DNA of 64,000 bases. It comes from Sipunculus nudus. Lineage: Eukaryota > Annelida > Sipuncula > Golfingiida > Sipunculidae. Within the stretch, counting starts at the first letter, position 1. Every line of letters begins with the position of its first letter. Location of the stretch: positions 48,713,297-48,777,296 of the forward strand of contig CM049321.1 of assembly GCA_026874595.1 (NCBI GenBank). The letters are read 5' to 3'. This document shows, one piece after another, positions 1 through 13,874 of the stretch. The position numbers and the translations under genes were made by a program. The notes beneath the pieces are model-generated. The model was not told where the DNA came from, searched no databases, and saw only the letters and a program-made list of their open reading frames with translations.

Positions 1-802
1 ATTCACATTAACTTTTTGAAAGTATTACTCTCCAAATAAATGATTTCGTTTTTCGTTTCCATGCCAAGAAGCTGAGTATGGTCCAGTTGAAAATAATCCG
101 AAATACTGACAAAATAATGATGCAAAACGAAACTTTTTTTAATTTTTAATTACAAGCACGACTTTTATATAACTGTAACGATTAGATGATTAATTACTGA
201 TACAATGAAATACAAATCAGATCAGATTTTTTAATTGTTTTTAAATAAATTGTCAAACGCTGAAAACGCATTGCAACAGGGATAAATATCTACATAATGA
301 GATAGCTGCTATTTGGATAAAAGTGACATTCATTAAGCAAATAGCATTCACGTAAATACGACATTATCTCATGAATGAAGATGCTCTTCACCATGCATTT
401 AGCAAGTAAGTGTCGATGCTGTAGACCTCTTTTATAAGACTAAATGTTCCTTTTAGTATCAGTGCCACGTGTTCTGCTCAGGGGCGTATTTTCTTAAACA
501 CTAAACTTGTCTACGTTTTTGCCTTTCACTGTAATTATTTACTGTCTTGGCTGCAGTGTAAACGGATAGCCCAAAAGTGCAATAATTTTCTTATGACTTA
601 TCTTCACTATCCTTGACAGTATAAGAATAGTTGCGCAAGCCCTTGCAGGAGCACAGTTTATATACTTAACTCAATTTTACACTATTTTGTCTGTGAAGTT
701 TTTTACGGGTTTATATAGCAGCGCTATCACAGGGAAAAACCAATGAGGTCGTTTAGGATACGATGGTAAAAAAATAAACCAATAGTTACTGATGTGTTAT
801 AT

Positions 803-2668
803 TTAACACGCAACTTCCTGTTCACATAGAGCTTCATTATAAACGCCCTTTGATTCATCAGACCATGTGAAACCAGGTTTTAAAACAATATATCTGTTCC
901 ATGACAAATTGGAGGGTTTCATAATGGCTCAACGCGTATACTGGATTTCTGTTCCGCCTCCGGTCCAAACCCATTTTCCGTCGTCTTCTCGGTGCCCGAA
1001 TGTCCAGTAGCTTTTAGGTAGCTCAACTATTTACACAAAAATAAACCAAGAACAATGTGGCAATAGTTAAAAGTGTTTTACCTGAAAGCAAAAGCCAAAC
1101 GGAAAAGGGAACACCAGAAATAGTAGTCAAGTGAAGATGAAACGTATACAAGTACGGGGTCATTCCTCCATTTGTTCCATCAATTCTTAGAAATTGTACT
1201 TTTTTTTCGCAAGGGGCAATTGCAGGGCCATTTATCAGGAACTATGCGAACTCTTTAGCCACGAGTAATTTATATCAGTATAATATGTATTATATCAGTA
1301 TGATATGTATTACCGTCTGAACGTAGCACTCTCTCTAGATCTATCATCTCTACCCTAGTTTCGATGCTGAGAAGACTAGCATGTCTCATCCGACAATCAC
1401 GCCAGGCACCGGCTTGTGTCCGGAATTCAGGGACAAAACTTGACCAGTAACAAGACGCTGTACCCTTCCCAGCCTCTTGATAAGGATAAGCGAAGCCATT
1501 TGGTGTCAATAATGTATCGATATTTTTACAAGCATGACTACAACTGATTTACTGTTATAGAATTAAGGTAACTATAACAAATTTAGATTTGGATGAGTAA
1601 ATTGCCGAAAGCCCGTGTTAACATTCATTGTGGTTGTTGTAGAAAATAGCAGGAATGGAAAGAAATGGTCTAAATAGGGTCTAATGATCTGATGATCAAA
1701 GCAAATTGACCCCTCAAAATCAATTCACCCGAAAACACTTGGTGCCATTATATTTTTATACAAAGCAAGTATCGTAATAGGTATCACAATGCGCTATAAC
1801 ATATTGTAATATAGTAAACCTCGCCTTACGACCACCTGGTTTTAGCGACAACCTCATAATAACGACCACTTTCTCATGATCCCAATTCTTATTTGCTCTA
1901 TATCACACCTCGCTTCGACGAACACCTCAAAAGTGTTACCAATTTATCGAGGTCCCTTTGGTGGTCGTAAGTTCGAGGTTTAACTGTTTATTGCAATACG
2001 AACATCATAGGCAATGTGTACTCACGGCATTTGCTTCTGCGAGGTTTAGCGCACGAGGACTGGATACTCGTTGCCATGGATATGACGTCACTGAACGGGA
2101 CACTGAGCTGTATTCCTTGAGGACATGTGCCAAAGCATTTTCGCTCAAGTACTTTTGGTTTCCCTTTTATAGGCCTACCATCCAGTGTTGTCCCGTGAGT
2201 AGTCAGGACGTAACCTTACCATAAATGAATAGATAAAATATTTATGCCTGAATATGTTTCTCTTTTTGTTTTGCATTCAAGAGGGCGAAGAAATTACAAT
2301 TGTAATATATTTTTGTTAATCTTATCAGCATACCAAAAGCTGATGTATTAAATTAATCCTGATTTCGTTGAAGAAAATGATCCTTGTTTTTAAAAATTAG
2401 TCACATTTATCATTTTAACTCATATTTATTTAGAACAACTAAATGTAAACAAAGAAAAATTCATGAATACTTCATCTTCGACGAATTGGCGTTAGTTTAT
2501 TTACTGAGCTTCCTTCTATTAAAATGAGCATACATTGAAACTAATCTTTGATACTAAAAAATCAGTGTCCCCTCTAGGAGAAGGATGGTTATCCTATTTT
2601 TTGTTGTAAAGAAGATATATATTTTTACCTGTCAGAACGGGCACACTTAAGAAAGTGTTGAGAAGCAT
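803..2668 (-). pseudogene. Decayed C-type lectin gene copy (four exon relics)
   Basis: Second copy of the lectin gene at 9,424-11,801, in the same order. Exon 1 is 2,629-2,668 (40 nt, start MLLNTFLSV, donor G|GTAAAA). Exon 2 is 2,026-2,214 (189 nt, PAN/apple-like, donor GTGAGT). Exon 3 is about 1,314-1,508 (first half of the lectin domain, with GTASCYW and CRMRHASLLSIE). Exon 4 is 803-1,026 (second half, with YWTFGHRE, WVWTGGG, WSDES and ALCEQEVAC). Exons 1 and 2 have exactly the lengths of the intact copy. Three defects are visible: a TGA at 929-931 where the paralogue has Trp (in YTRW), no AG acceptor before exon 3, and loss of the first domain cysteine, which lies in RCPEHF in the paralogue. 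Exon 2 also has Ser for one conserved Cys. This looks like a pseudogene; a sequencing error could explain the stop but not the missing acceptor. Confidence 0.75.
1816..1981. mobile_element. Short inverted-repeat element (MITE), pogo-like ends
   Basis: The ends are inverted repeats: AAACCTCGCCTTACGACCAC on the left (1,816-1,835) and its near complement at 1,961-1,981 (GTGGTCGTAA then CGAGGTTT). The interior is non-coding. AAACCTCG ends with ACGACCACC are typical of small Tc1/mariner-pogo derivatives. It sits in the intron of the decayed lectin copy, about 45 bp from exon 2. A half copy is present at about 33,595-33,665. Confidence 0.65.
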
Positions 2669-3959
2669 GAAGTTTTGTTTGAAGGCATATGCTGAAACTG
2701 TAAAGTTTAGAATATTCAGAGATATCGTACATTTTTAGATGACCAGGTATTACCATTATTATCACGTGTTTAAATAATTATATCTGTAATATCGTACAGT
2801 GCTTCGAGTGAGAATACAATAGAATTGTTCATAGGAGTTAACGTAAGTTGAAACAGACAAATACTAATATTTATAAAATGAGAGTGGTATATTAGAAAAG
2901 GTCCAGAGACAATATCCTTATCTTTCAACAGCCAGGTGTTTAAAGGAAAACATCACATCTAAAAAGTACTACAGTTCAGCAAAGAGTTCGGATAAAGTGA
3001 ACTGTGGTCCAGTTTGTAAGGAAGTACGGCTAACTTAAATATGTTATATTTATTTATTATAAGTAAACGAAACACTTACAAGCAGACTGGCATAAACTGT
3101 AGAACTAGGTGAGTTCGTAGTGTCGTATGCTATATTGGTGGCAGGAATATGTTCCATAAAATTGTTTAACTACCTTACTTGTAGAAAATTTGATTGAAAC
3201 CCGAATCAAAACAGAAGAAAACAAGCCACTCTTCCCAAACCCGTGAAGGCAGTGTGATTAGAAACATTAAAACACTAATCTGAACCTACAACCGCTATGA
3301 CTGATCAGGAGTGCCCTTTTTAACCTGATGCATTTGGTTTAGGACTTTTATGTGTTATGCCAGTGAACCCTTAGATTCCATATTTTGACGCTTTGTTTTG
3401 TGTTTGACAGAAGCATTCGTTGTTTCTGTTTTTATTCCCAAAAACAATAGTCCTTTATAACATGTTCCTGGTAGTGAAACCATTTTGAGCCTCCAATACT
3501 CCGACCAATAAAGGTGTTCAAATTATTAAAATCGACCATATCCTTCTATAATAAAGTCATTTTTTATACTAAATTGAGCTCAGCAGCCTGAATGAACATC
3601 CGTCTGATACATGATATTTAAAATGCTATTTTTGACGTTGATGGAGTGCATTCAATAAGAACAAAATGGAAGGTAGGAAAAAGGAAGCCTTTCCTGTTAA
3701 AACTGGACTCTAATGCATTGAATCAGAAAGGATAATTGTACTTTGAATGGACAGAAACCTGAAATGCATTTAAAAGGAAGTACTTAATATTTGACAGGAA
3801 AAATCAAAACAGTTCATGGGCTTTGATATTACTCCTGTTCGTGACGAGATAATTATCCAGATAAGAAGTAGGCTTGTAATTTGCGGCCGGGATGACAATC
3901 TATTATTGCATGAATGAAGAGCAGAATAACAAAAAAATCCTACTGCTCCCACCTTTCCA
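2669..3959. other. Upstream flank of the decayed lectin copy
   Basis: 2,880-3,010 still resembles 11,880-12,010 upstream of the intact copy (for example GTGTTTAAAGGAAAACATC versus GTGCTTAAAGTAAAACATC). Nothing else recognisable. Confidence 0.4.
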
Positions 3960-4700
3960 GTGAAATAAAAATATTCTCATTTGTAGCTGGAACGCCGTGG
4001 TGCCCTTCATCTCCCTCTATGGTGAATGCATTTGTGGCGGAATGGTAGAATCCTTTACTAAGGCTTAATGTTTTTATATCAGTGTCATCTGTCATGCTTA
4101 TAAGTGTAGCTTCATTAGACTTAACTTGCCCACGTTTTTTCCTTATCAGTAACCGTTGTATTTTTTTTCTGGCCTACTCGGTAGTGTACATTATGTCAAA
4201 TTGATGTGCAATATTTCTAATGACACGTTTGAAAACATTGAATATGAAATAAAAGTTGACATTAAACAAATAATGTTACAATACAAGGTGATACTGCTAT
4301 TGCTTTCTAGTGTCCAAACATTGATCAAGTTAGGTGCTTTAAACATTTTCCGTATCGATCAAATGTTGGCATGCGTAAAACTAGTATCTATTTCATTGCA
4401 TTTTTTGCAACATTTTACTATTCAAGTAAACCCTTTATTGTACTATACGAGGAAACGCAGGTAATTTACATTATGAATGTGTTATGCTCCTGTGATCCCT
4501 GATAGGAAATTGGGTGCTGAGTGGTATTGTAGTAATGAATAATCAACCACTTGACATTTGTCAGGCAACTTCTCTGTGCCCTGGCCACGGAGATGTGAAG
4601 GGTCTGTTGCATAGATATATATCGGGAACTATAAGTAATACTCCAAGGCAAGTAAAACTAATATGTTAATAACTAATAAGCTATTTATGTTCGTTTTTAC

Positions 4701-4725
4701 CTCTGAACGTATCACTCCTAATGAT
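4701..4725 (-). pseudogene. Vestige of lectin exon 3 (3' end only)
   Basis: On the minus strand the last bases of the first lectin-domain exon survive (GTGATACGTTCAGAG, coding ...VIRSE) followed by a GTAAAAAC donor, as in the intact copy at 10,563. The rest of the exon is gone. It marks a third, deleted lectin copy. Confidence 0.5.
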
Positions 4726-5684
4726 TTATATGAATCCGATGAATTATATTTTATAAACCCAACTAAAATTAAATTTTAGTTAGGCTTATTTTAGTAAAAT
4801 TAATATGTTGTAGAAAGACACAAACACACACATATAAATATTTAACATGTATGTAGAAAATGTTATCGTAATCTGGATCAGCAGACATAAAAGATAACTT
4901 TTCCCAAACAAATTAAGCCAACGTGAAAAGAAAACTGGTAACACAGTTAAATGAAGCTACCTGACCACGTGACCGAATAGTACCTATTATATCTAGTGGA
5001 ACGACTTTAGGATAAGTTTGGGTGACATAAGTTCAGATGAGTCAACCTAAAATTTAGTATTTTGAATACGGCTTTCTTACGTGTCGGTTCGAACCTATTG
5101 TATTCAGGTTTATTCTGCCAGAGAACAGCATGCTTTTCTAACCGGTTCCTGGCACCAGTGCATATGTTCATTGCTGAATCTATGCTGGTTTATAAAATAA
5201 TATAAATCAACCAATGGCTTGGATAATAGGTTATTTATCAGTTGTATACAGTGCTCAGAAGAATGATGAAAGGATCTAACGGGACTTATTGATTAAAACG
5301 GCATTTTTAAGGCAGATAGAGCGAATTAAATGAGCTTTATATAACAGGTAGAAAAAACCGACTCTTTCCGGGTAAAACCTGACTAGCATGCTTTTATTAT
5401 TAGCTGTTCTTTGAATGGTGCAGAAATGTGAAATACACTCAAGCGGATGCACGTTAACATTTGTTACAAAACAATGTTCAAGAATAGTGATTTTATTCGC
5501 GACGAGGCAATTACCGAGGAGAAAAAACTTGTACAGTTATGATAACCGAGAGAAAAGTGTTTTAAGAGGACTATGCTGTTCGCAAGCCGTAATAGAGGAG
5601 AAAGTGTGGACTAAGTAACTCTGCTATATAAAGTTCAAGGTCAGCTCAGGTAAAATTACATAGTAATGTCAACAGAAATATGAG

Positions 5685-5835
5685 CTTTACAGAGATATTG
5701 GACCTTTACAATCTCAGACCACACGAAGTCGGACCACTTCAGATCGGACAACTGCGACGTCGGACCACGGACGCAACGATCTTGGACCACTTTATCTTGG
5801 ACATCACGATAATAGAACAGGATCTCAGGTTTCTT
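5685..5835 (+). repeat. Degenerate CGGACCAC minisatellite, block B
   Basis: Roughly 25-30 bp units built on GATCTCGGACCAC(T/G) and TTGGACCAC. The related and longer array is at 12,395-12,690 in block C, so the array predates the duplication. Confidence 0.55.
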
Positions 5836-6298
5836 TCAAATATAGTTCTGTTTGCTTATCCAGCTTTGAAACATGCCTGTTAAAACCAAACACTTAGTTA
5901 GGCCCCTGGTGAGTGATATATAAATAAAGAATATGCCATTTAAATTCACAAAATCATATCAGTTTATCTTAGAAAAAATATGGAAATATATGGAAAAAAA
6001 GCTACTCTGAAACTAGCTTAAAAACCTGAACATGAAAACAAATATTAATAGTCATATTATATTTACATAAATAATAAAATGGCATGATTATGATAAAAGA
6101 TGATTTTATCGAGGAGTTTAAGAAATATAAATTATAATATATTTAACAAAAAAATAAGTATGACATATGTTTAAGTGTTTACTAATTACCGTTATAGGAA
6201 TTGTAATAAAAATATACCTTTGTATAGTAAATCAGTATTTTGAGAATTCTTCAAGTTTATAAGTAAAATAAGTATTATTTGACAGAGGAGGAGCTTGG

Positions 6299-6767
<469 letters not shown>

Positions 6768-9423
6768 ATGAGCAGTGATAAAAGTCAGTGCTCAGATAGA
6801 GTGTAATTACATTTCTTGGACAATAAATAAGACTGAAAGCTGATCTAGCAACGATGGAATCGATCATTGCATTGCCAGCACCTACTAATGTCACCGACTT
6901 ACAGATGCCGGAAAGAATGGTCACCTACGCAGTAAAGTAGCTGTCAAAGTTATTAAATGTATTTGAACCCATAGGATTACTAACAAGGAAAGCTGTTACT
7001 TGATAATGGGGCCACGCACTTACTGTCCAGATCATATCTACCACCAACTTAAGGTGCTGAAAGATTTCAAACTATGAGGAATGTGTCTCAGCTTCCAGTC
7101 ATAAAGAGAAGACTTCATATGATGTAGCAGATTACAGACTCTGATTATGCCTTGCAGAAATTGAGAGAGGTAATACGGTCAGGTGGACCTTGTCAGAAGA
7201 GAGACTGTCCTATTGTGCACCCTTACTCCAATTTCCGTGAAGAAATGACCTTTCTCGGATGGATACGTATCTAAGTGCCGACAGGCGCATTGGATTTATT
7301 CAAGTATTCCGTGAATACTAGTAATGGACAGCATGCCAAACTTTATTAGTTATGAGATCGCAACATTCACAGGACACTGTTATATAGAATATAGGGCTAG
7401 GATGGTTAAAAAGCAGTGAAAATGGCTAAGCTCATAATCGGAGAGATCTTTATATTGCAATCCTAGAACAGAGAAATGTTCGGCAGAAGATGCAGGTCCC
7501 AGAATGTTTGGTCGCATGTTAATAACACACATAAAAGTGAGAACAGATTTGCTTAAAGCAAGAGAAAGCACTGTGGTGCAGGAAAATTAGCTGCTATGTA
7601 ATACGTAATCTAATGAAGGAATAACCGAACAGACAAAAAACAAAAGTTAAGAGGCGAAGTAACAACAAATGCAACAGAGACTCCAAGTACAGAGAGTGTA
7701 GGTGAGGAGAAAACCCCCAGACGACCCACACCTGAATGAAAACCACCAACAATTGTTAAAGACTATGTATAACATTTAAAGTGATATTGGGAAATGATTT
7801 AATTCTCGCTTTACGTCTACGTCACTAAGACACTTCTGTCAAAATCCTTCACAAAATATGCAGGGATACCTAGTATAACTCTTACACGGAAATCTAACAA
7901 TTTCAGTCGAAATCTGATAGTTAAGATTCATATGATCTCACTCATGTTTTACCCTCAAAACTATCTACACCTATTTATAATTAAAGTATGGCAGTTGATT
8001 TTAATTGGTGCATGCTCCGGGTACCAAAGAGTACTAGTAGTATATAGGATGGGTACTAACTTGGTCTATGGTACGTTACGACACCGTGTGGCAACTATTG
8101 GTACTATATATGTGTGTTTGTGCGACGAACATGGCAGAAATTAAATGTTTCATCTTAGTCTCTTGATGTTTGGGTTGTAATGACGCGTGCAGGTCTATGT
8201 CCAGCAACACTGGCTTATATAGTTTTGAAATTCATTTATGACTTATTTTGACCAAATGCTTTTTGTATAAGTTATGAAATCTAATAATATACAAGTCAGA
8301 TGATTAAGTAGTGGCAGTTTAGAGCAGCCTGTTAGCATGAAGCTGGTAGCCTTATACCAGTTACATTCAGGAGGCTTCTAGCGTGACTGCCATCAAAATC
8401 ATGCAGCTGAGAGCATTAACACAGTGACAATCATGAGGATTATAGCGTTAAACTAGTGACAATGATGAAGCCGATATTATTAATGCAGTGACATTCAGTT
8501 AGATTACATAATTTACTTTAAAATGTCAATATTGCATGAATGACGAAGAGAATTAAGAACACGTACTGCTTCCACGTTGTTACATTACTGGAAAGCTGTT
8601 TGTTAATTCTTCGAACATGATTGAAATACAAGATACCATTTAAAGAAAGATAAATCGATTAGAATTGGAAGTTTGTTTGTTCAAGTGTAGGGAAATTATC
8701 AATTGTAGCTTTAACACCAGCGCGCCCTTCACGGCCCTGTATGGTGAATTCCGTTGCCGATGGTGGAATTCTTTTCTTATCTACAATGTTTTCATGTGAT
8801 ATTGATGCCACTTGATATGCTCATCATCTGCACATAAGTGTAAATTCATAACAATAAGCTGATTAACGTTTTTGCCTCACACATGCACATTTATTTTATC
8901 TGGCCTGCGCTGTAGTGTACAATTATGTTCAAAGAATGTGCGATATTTCTAATGAATTCTGAGTACCATGTATATCTTGAAATGGGTTGAATAGTTGCGC
9001 AGGGCTTTACAGAAGCACAATTCAAATATTTAACTGGTCTTCTGTACCGTTTACGGCAACATAGTATAGGACTTAATGTTGGTTTACGACCAACATTCGG
9101 TATGGGATAAAAGTCAACATTAGACAATAAATATTGCAATAAATGTGACACTGCTGTTGCTTCTTAGCGCCACCTAGTGTCCAAACATTGATCAACTTAG
9201 CTCTTTGAAATATATTCCCTTTTTATCAAACGGTATGCTATCTATTCTACTCTATAAGGAATTTCCTGTCTAATATACAGTATGATCGTGTTACGCACAT
9301 GTAATCAATGATTTTTGAATCGGAATTGCGGTATTGTAATAATGAATAATCAACCCGACTGTGCGTCCTTTTTAACGATATAGCATACGGTGACCGAATA
9401 CGCACTATATTGGATAAGGTGTA

Positions 9424-11801
9424 TTATATTTGACACGTAGCCTCCTTTTCACATATAATTCCATGATAAACAATGCTTGATTCATCAGACCATGTAAAAT
9501 CCTCTTTTAAAACAATGTATTTTTCCCATGGTACATTAGAAGGTTCCATAACGGACCAGCGGGTATACTTGATTTTCTTTCCACTTCCGGTCCAAACCCA
9601 TGTTCCATCAACTTCTCGACGCCCGGATGTCCAGTAGTTTCCATGTAGGTTATCTGTTAGACCAGAAGTTACCCAGAACAATAAAATTACAACTAAATAA
9701 CCATGCACAAAAAATACAAATGTAAGTGATATATTTTGGAAATGAAAATTGTATCCACTGTTTTTAACATTATTGATATGTGATACTTATTTGAATCACG
9801 TAAAACTATTTTTTTGTTTTTACTCTAAAACCACTGTGTTGAGTAGAACGCAGTCGGACGCATATATAAGCCAGCAACCAGACATGGATCCACTTGCACG
9901 AACAATTACCTGATTAGCCCAAAACTACGAAAAAATCACCACATGTACATAATATTTGAAATTAGATATGCACAAGAAGAAAAACAGAAATTAAGAGAAG
10001 ACGAATCTTATCAATTAAGTCAATTATTACATTACATTTCCTTAATATATATTTTCACTGACGTTTTGTATGAAAGCAAAATTCAACTCTTTCAGGTAAT
10101 TCAACATCTTGCTCACTGATCACCACTTTCGATAAAGCTTTATGTTATTTGTGGACAGCATGCTATTTGGTATAGTTTATTAAAAAACATGCTTTCAGGT
10201 AAAAGAACAAAGTAAAATATTTGATTTGTTATTTGCATAATTTGTTTTCTTTCCCTGTAGTTCAAGTAACTAAATCCTGACAAATCAAATATATTATAAC
10301 TGACGGTAGTAGCGCTCGACTTTTGTCAAGCAACTTCACTGTGCCATGGAGATGCATTTATTTTTGTCTTGGACTCTCTTGAACGATACCAAGTGTGTCC
10401 TAAGCGGGCTTTTTCCTTTTTATTCTATTGATCCCGAGGAATTAGATATTTGTTTTTGCGAAGGGTTTTTTAAAGCTGTCTATCAGGAACTATGAGCACT
10501 TATCAAGAGCGGGTAAAACTAATATGTTCATACCTAACATGCCATCTAACACTTGTTTTTACCTGCTGAACGTATCACTCTCTCCAGATGCATCATCTCA
10601 TCTCGACTTTCAATGCTGATAAGACTAGCATGTCTATTCCCACATTGACGTGAGGCAACGTCATGTGTCCGAAATAAAGTGAATGAACTAAACATGTAAC
10701 AAGACGCTGTGCCGTTCGGATTCTCTTGATAATGGTGAGCAAAGTGTTCGGGGCACCTTGGTTCTGAAAATATAAAAAAATAAGGCTGCAAGATATTATC
10801 AATATAACAGTATGTCGCGATAAGGCGATTCGCATATTATCGCGGTACCATTTTCATATTTCAATATTTTTTTATATTTTTATCAAGCGTTTAAAAATCA
10901 TTGATTGTAATACAATTAAGCTTTCTATTTCGAATTCAGACGTCTATATAATTTGGGATTGGAAAAATGCTGAATACCAGTTTCAACCGCTACTGTCTAT
11001 TGTAGAAAATAGGTGGGGGAGGTGCAAGTTGTCTGAACAGACCTGATGATAAAGGAAATTTTACCCAGGAGATTCATCAGAAAACACGCATTTTCCATAA
11101 ACTGATACAATGAAAATATATTGTGATACATCTACATATTGTCAAACGAAAAACTTGGGCAATATGTCCTCACGGCTTTTGCTTCTGAGAGGCTTAGCGC
11201 ACGAAGACAGGATACTGGTGGCCATGGATGTGACATCACTCACAGACACGCAGAGCGTTATTCCTCGTAGACATGTCCCAAAACATTTGTGATCAAGTGC
11301 TCTTGGTTTCTCTGTAAAAGGTCTACCATCAAGTGCTGTCCCATATGCACACAGAACGTGGCCTTGTAATGAAACATTAGATAAAATACACATGGAAAGT
11401 CTCTAAAATGGAAAATGGAAAATCTTGCAAGAAAACGTCTAAATTACTAATGTAGTCACATTATGTAAATCTAAGCTGATGTATAAAAGGAACCAGAATT
11501 TGTTATGGAAAATATACCCGAGCGTTTTTAAAAATAATTTTCATTGATCATACTTGCTCAATTTACTTGGAAAACAAAATAAAAATGTAAAATTTGAAAA
11601 ATATTTATCTGCGAGAATGCGGCGTTCATAATAAATTTGTATTATATCAGGAATAAAGAATGCATCGTTCGACTATGAACATTCGGATACATACTATATA
11701 CGCTTTAAGAGTAGAAAAAACTGTCACGTAAATGTGTACGACTTTTAACACTTTCTTTTACCTGTCGGAATAGACAGAATCATAATGGTGTGGAGAAACA
11801 T
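9424..11801 (-). CDS. Secreted PAN-like plus C-type lectin protein, 4 exons, 219 aa
   Basis: Exons: 11,762-11,801; 11,174-11,362; 10,563-10,763; 9,424-9,653. The total is 660 nt and all introns are phase 1 with GT-AG ends. Residues 1-20 (MFLHTIMILSIPTGHVLCA) are a short hydrophobic leader. Residues 14-76 hold GTALDGRP and a Cys pattern (C-x3-C in KCFGTC, then LC and SSC) like a PAN/apple fold. A C-type lectin domain follows from RCPEHF: GTASCY, RQCGNRHASLISIE, YWTSGRRE, WVWTGSG, EPSN, WSDES, IICEKEATC. The outer disulfide cysteines are kept. The inner pair is absent and WND is WSD, so classical calcium-dependent sugar binding is doubtful. The start is the only Met in frame before the donor. 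TATATTTAAG lies about 70 bp upstream. No other gene overlaps. Family known, ligand unknown. Confidence 0.82.
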
Positions 11802-12394
11802 GGAGCGTTGACAGAAGGCATCTGCTGAACCTTCAAAAATAATGTAGCAGAATTGTTCAGATCGTTTTACTTAAATATATGCAGAGAAAGCCTAATGTTT
11901 AAAAATAATCCATAAATGGTACATAAAAAGTCAAAAAGACAAAATGCTAAACCAACGTGCTTAAAGTAAAACATCTGTTCTAAGTAGGAGTACAGTTCGG
12001 TAATAATCGTCCCCTATATTTATATATAAATGTATATTAAACATGCATGTAGAAAATATTTTTGTAATCATAATCAGCAGATATACAGTTAAACATCTTT
12101 CTGGAACCAAGGAACCCAACGTGAAAAGAAAACCGTTAACGCAAATATTTGAACCAACTTACCACGTGACCGAATAGAAGTAACCATTTGGTTCTATGAA
12201 TTTCAGATGAGTCGATTCCAACATTTAGTATTTTGAATACTGCTTGTTTTGTGAATCGGCTCGAACCAATTGTTATTTAGCGTTTATTCCAGAGACCAGC
12301 AAACTTTTTTAACCGGTTATTGTATATGAACGATATGCTCGAAAATGGTTTAAAAATAATGCAACTCCACAAAGTGCTCGGATAATAGGTTATT

Positions 12395-12690
12395 TCAACG
12401 TCGGACCACACGAAGTCGAACCACTTCAGATCGAACGACTGCGATCTCGGACCATCTAAGTTAGGACAAGTATAATATTGGAGCAGTGGCCTCACGTTCT
12501 CAGACTACTTTCGTTTGGAAAACTAAGATCTCGGACTACGGGCCCGACGATCTCGAACCACTTTAGTTACGACAACTACGATATTGGAACAGTGGCCCGG
12601 AGATCTCGGACCACTTTAGTGTGGACCACTACGATCCCGGACCACGGGCCCGACGATCTCGGCCGCTTTAGTTTAGACCATTACGATCTT
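12395..12690 (+). repeat. Degenerate CGGACCAC minisatellite, block C
   Basis: Tandem units of about 28-30 bp, with core GATCTCGGACCACTTTAGTT and spacers such as GGGCCCGACGATC, running from about 12,395 to 12,690. Homologous to 5,685-5,835. No coding signal is credible in it. Confidence 0.65.
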
Positions 12691-13329
12691 GATTAAATGT
12701 ACTTCTTAAAAGTAAAAATAATGCAACAAACCCCGCTTTCTTTTAACTGTTACTTTGTTTGAGCGCGCATCATGTTAGTCAACACAGAGAATATTTCATT
12801 TTCATGCTCATACAAACGTCTATGTTTATCTTAGAAAAATGTATAAAAAGGTATAGAAAACTATCGGAACAGCCAGTGAGACTAGCTTAAAGACCGACTT
12901 TGATAACAAATATTTAATAATCATTTAATAATATTTTAAAAATAATTTGAATAATGAAACAGCATCATTGTAATATATATTAATAATATTAATATATATT
13001 AATGATAAGCTTTTGTAATTTTATCGAGAAGTTTAAGCAATATAAGTTTTATTTAATATTTCATTAAAAACCATAAAACATATTTGTATGTGTTTACACA
13101 TTACCGTTATATAAACTGCAATTGATATTACACCCGAAATAATTTATGTACGTATAGTTATTCATTTTTCTGAGATTTCCTCAGGTTTATAGTTAAAATA
13201 ATTCTTTAAAAAATCTTACTTGACAGAGGAGGAGCTTTGCGAATAGATAAATATGATGTTTTTTTCAAATCTCAGGTCGATTTCATGGCATTTTTAAATA
13301 ACACTTCATTTAGTCTAAGTGATGACTTG

Positions 13330-13332
<3 letters not shown>

Positions 13333-13379
<47 letters not shown>
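13333..13379. repeat. (TA)n microsatellite
   Basis: About 46 bp of uninterrupted TA. Confidence 0.95.
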
Positions 13380-13383
<4 letters not shown>

Positions 13384-13690
13384 CGTGTTTGGCTTTTTAT
13401 AATAACCTTTGTTTGGTAAACTCTTAATACTGGAATAGCCAGACCAGTACTCGTTTGTTTTGCATCAACTTATGAAAACCGCTCTTGTTCTCTTCCCATA
13501 TTGCTCTCCAATATTTTTTGGAGGGATATGAATGTATTTGTGCGCTCTCTCTCTCTCTCTCTCCTCTTTAAATATGCGTGTGTGTATAGATATATATTAT
13601 AACATGTAAGTGTATGTATTTATATTTAGGGGTAATTATAAAAACAATATATTTATATATAGTTTTAAGTGGTTAATCAGTGCTAAAAGT

Positions 13691-13874
13691 AAAGGTTATA
13701 TTGGGATTAACCAGGGTTTCAGTTTAAACAATTAGTTTCAACATTTCCTCTCCATCCAGATGTGTTTAAATAGATATGAACGAAAGGTTATATTGGGATT
13801 AACCAGGGTTTCAGTTTAAACAATTAGTTTCAACATTTCCTCTCCATCCAGATGTGTTTAAATAGATATGAACG
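13691..13874 (+). repeat. Exact 92-bp tandem duplication
   Basis: 13,691-13,782 and 13,783-13,874 read identically, both starting AAAGGTTATATTGGG and ending GATATGAACG. No mismatch was seen, so it is recent. Confidence 0.92.

Noticed and set aside
1958-2224. 88-codon plus-strand frame
   Set aside because: It is the antisense of lectin exon 2; the minus-strand reading is supported by phase and by the paralogue.
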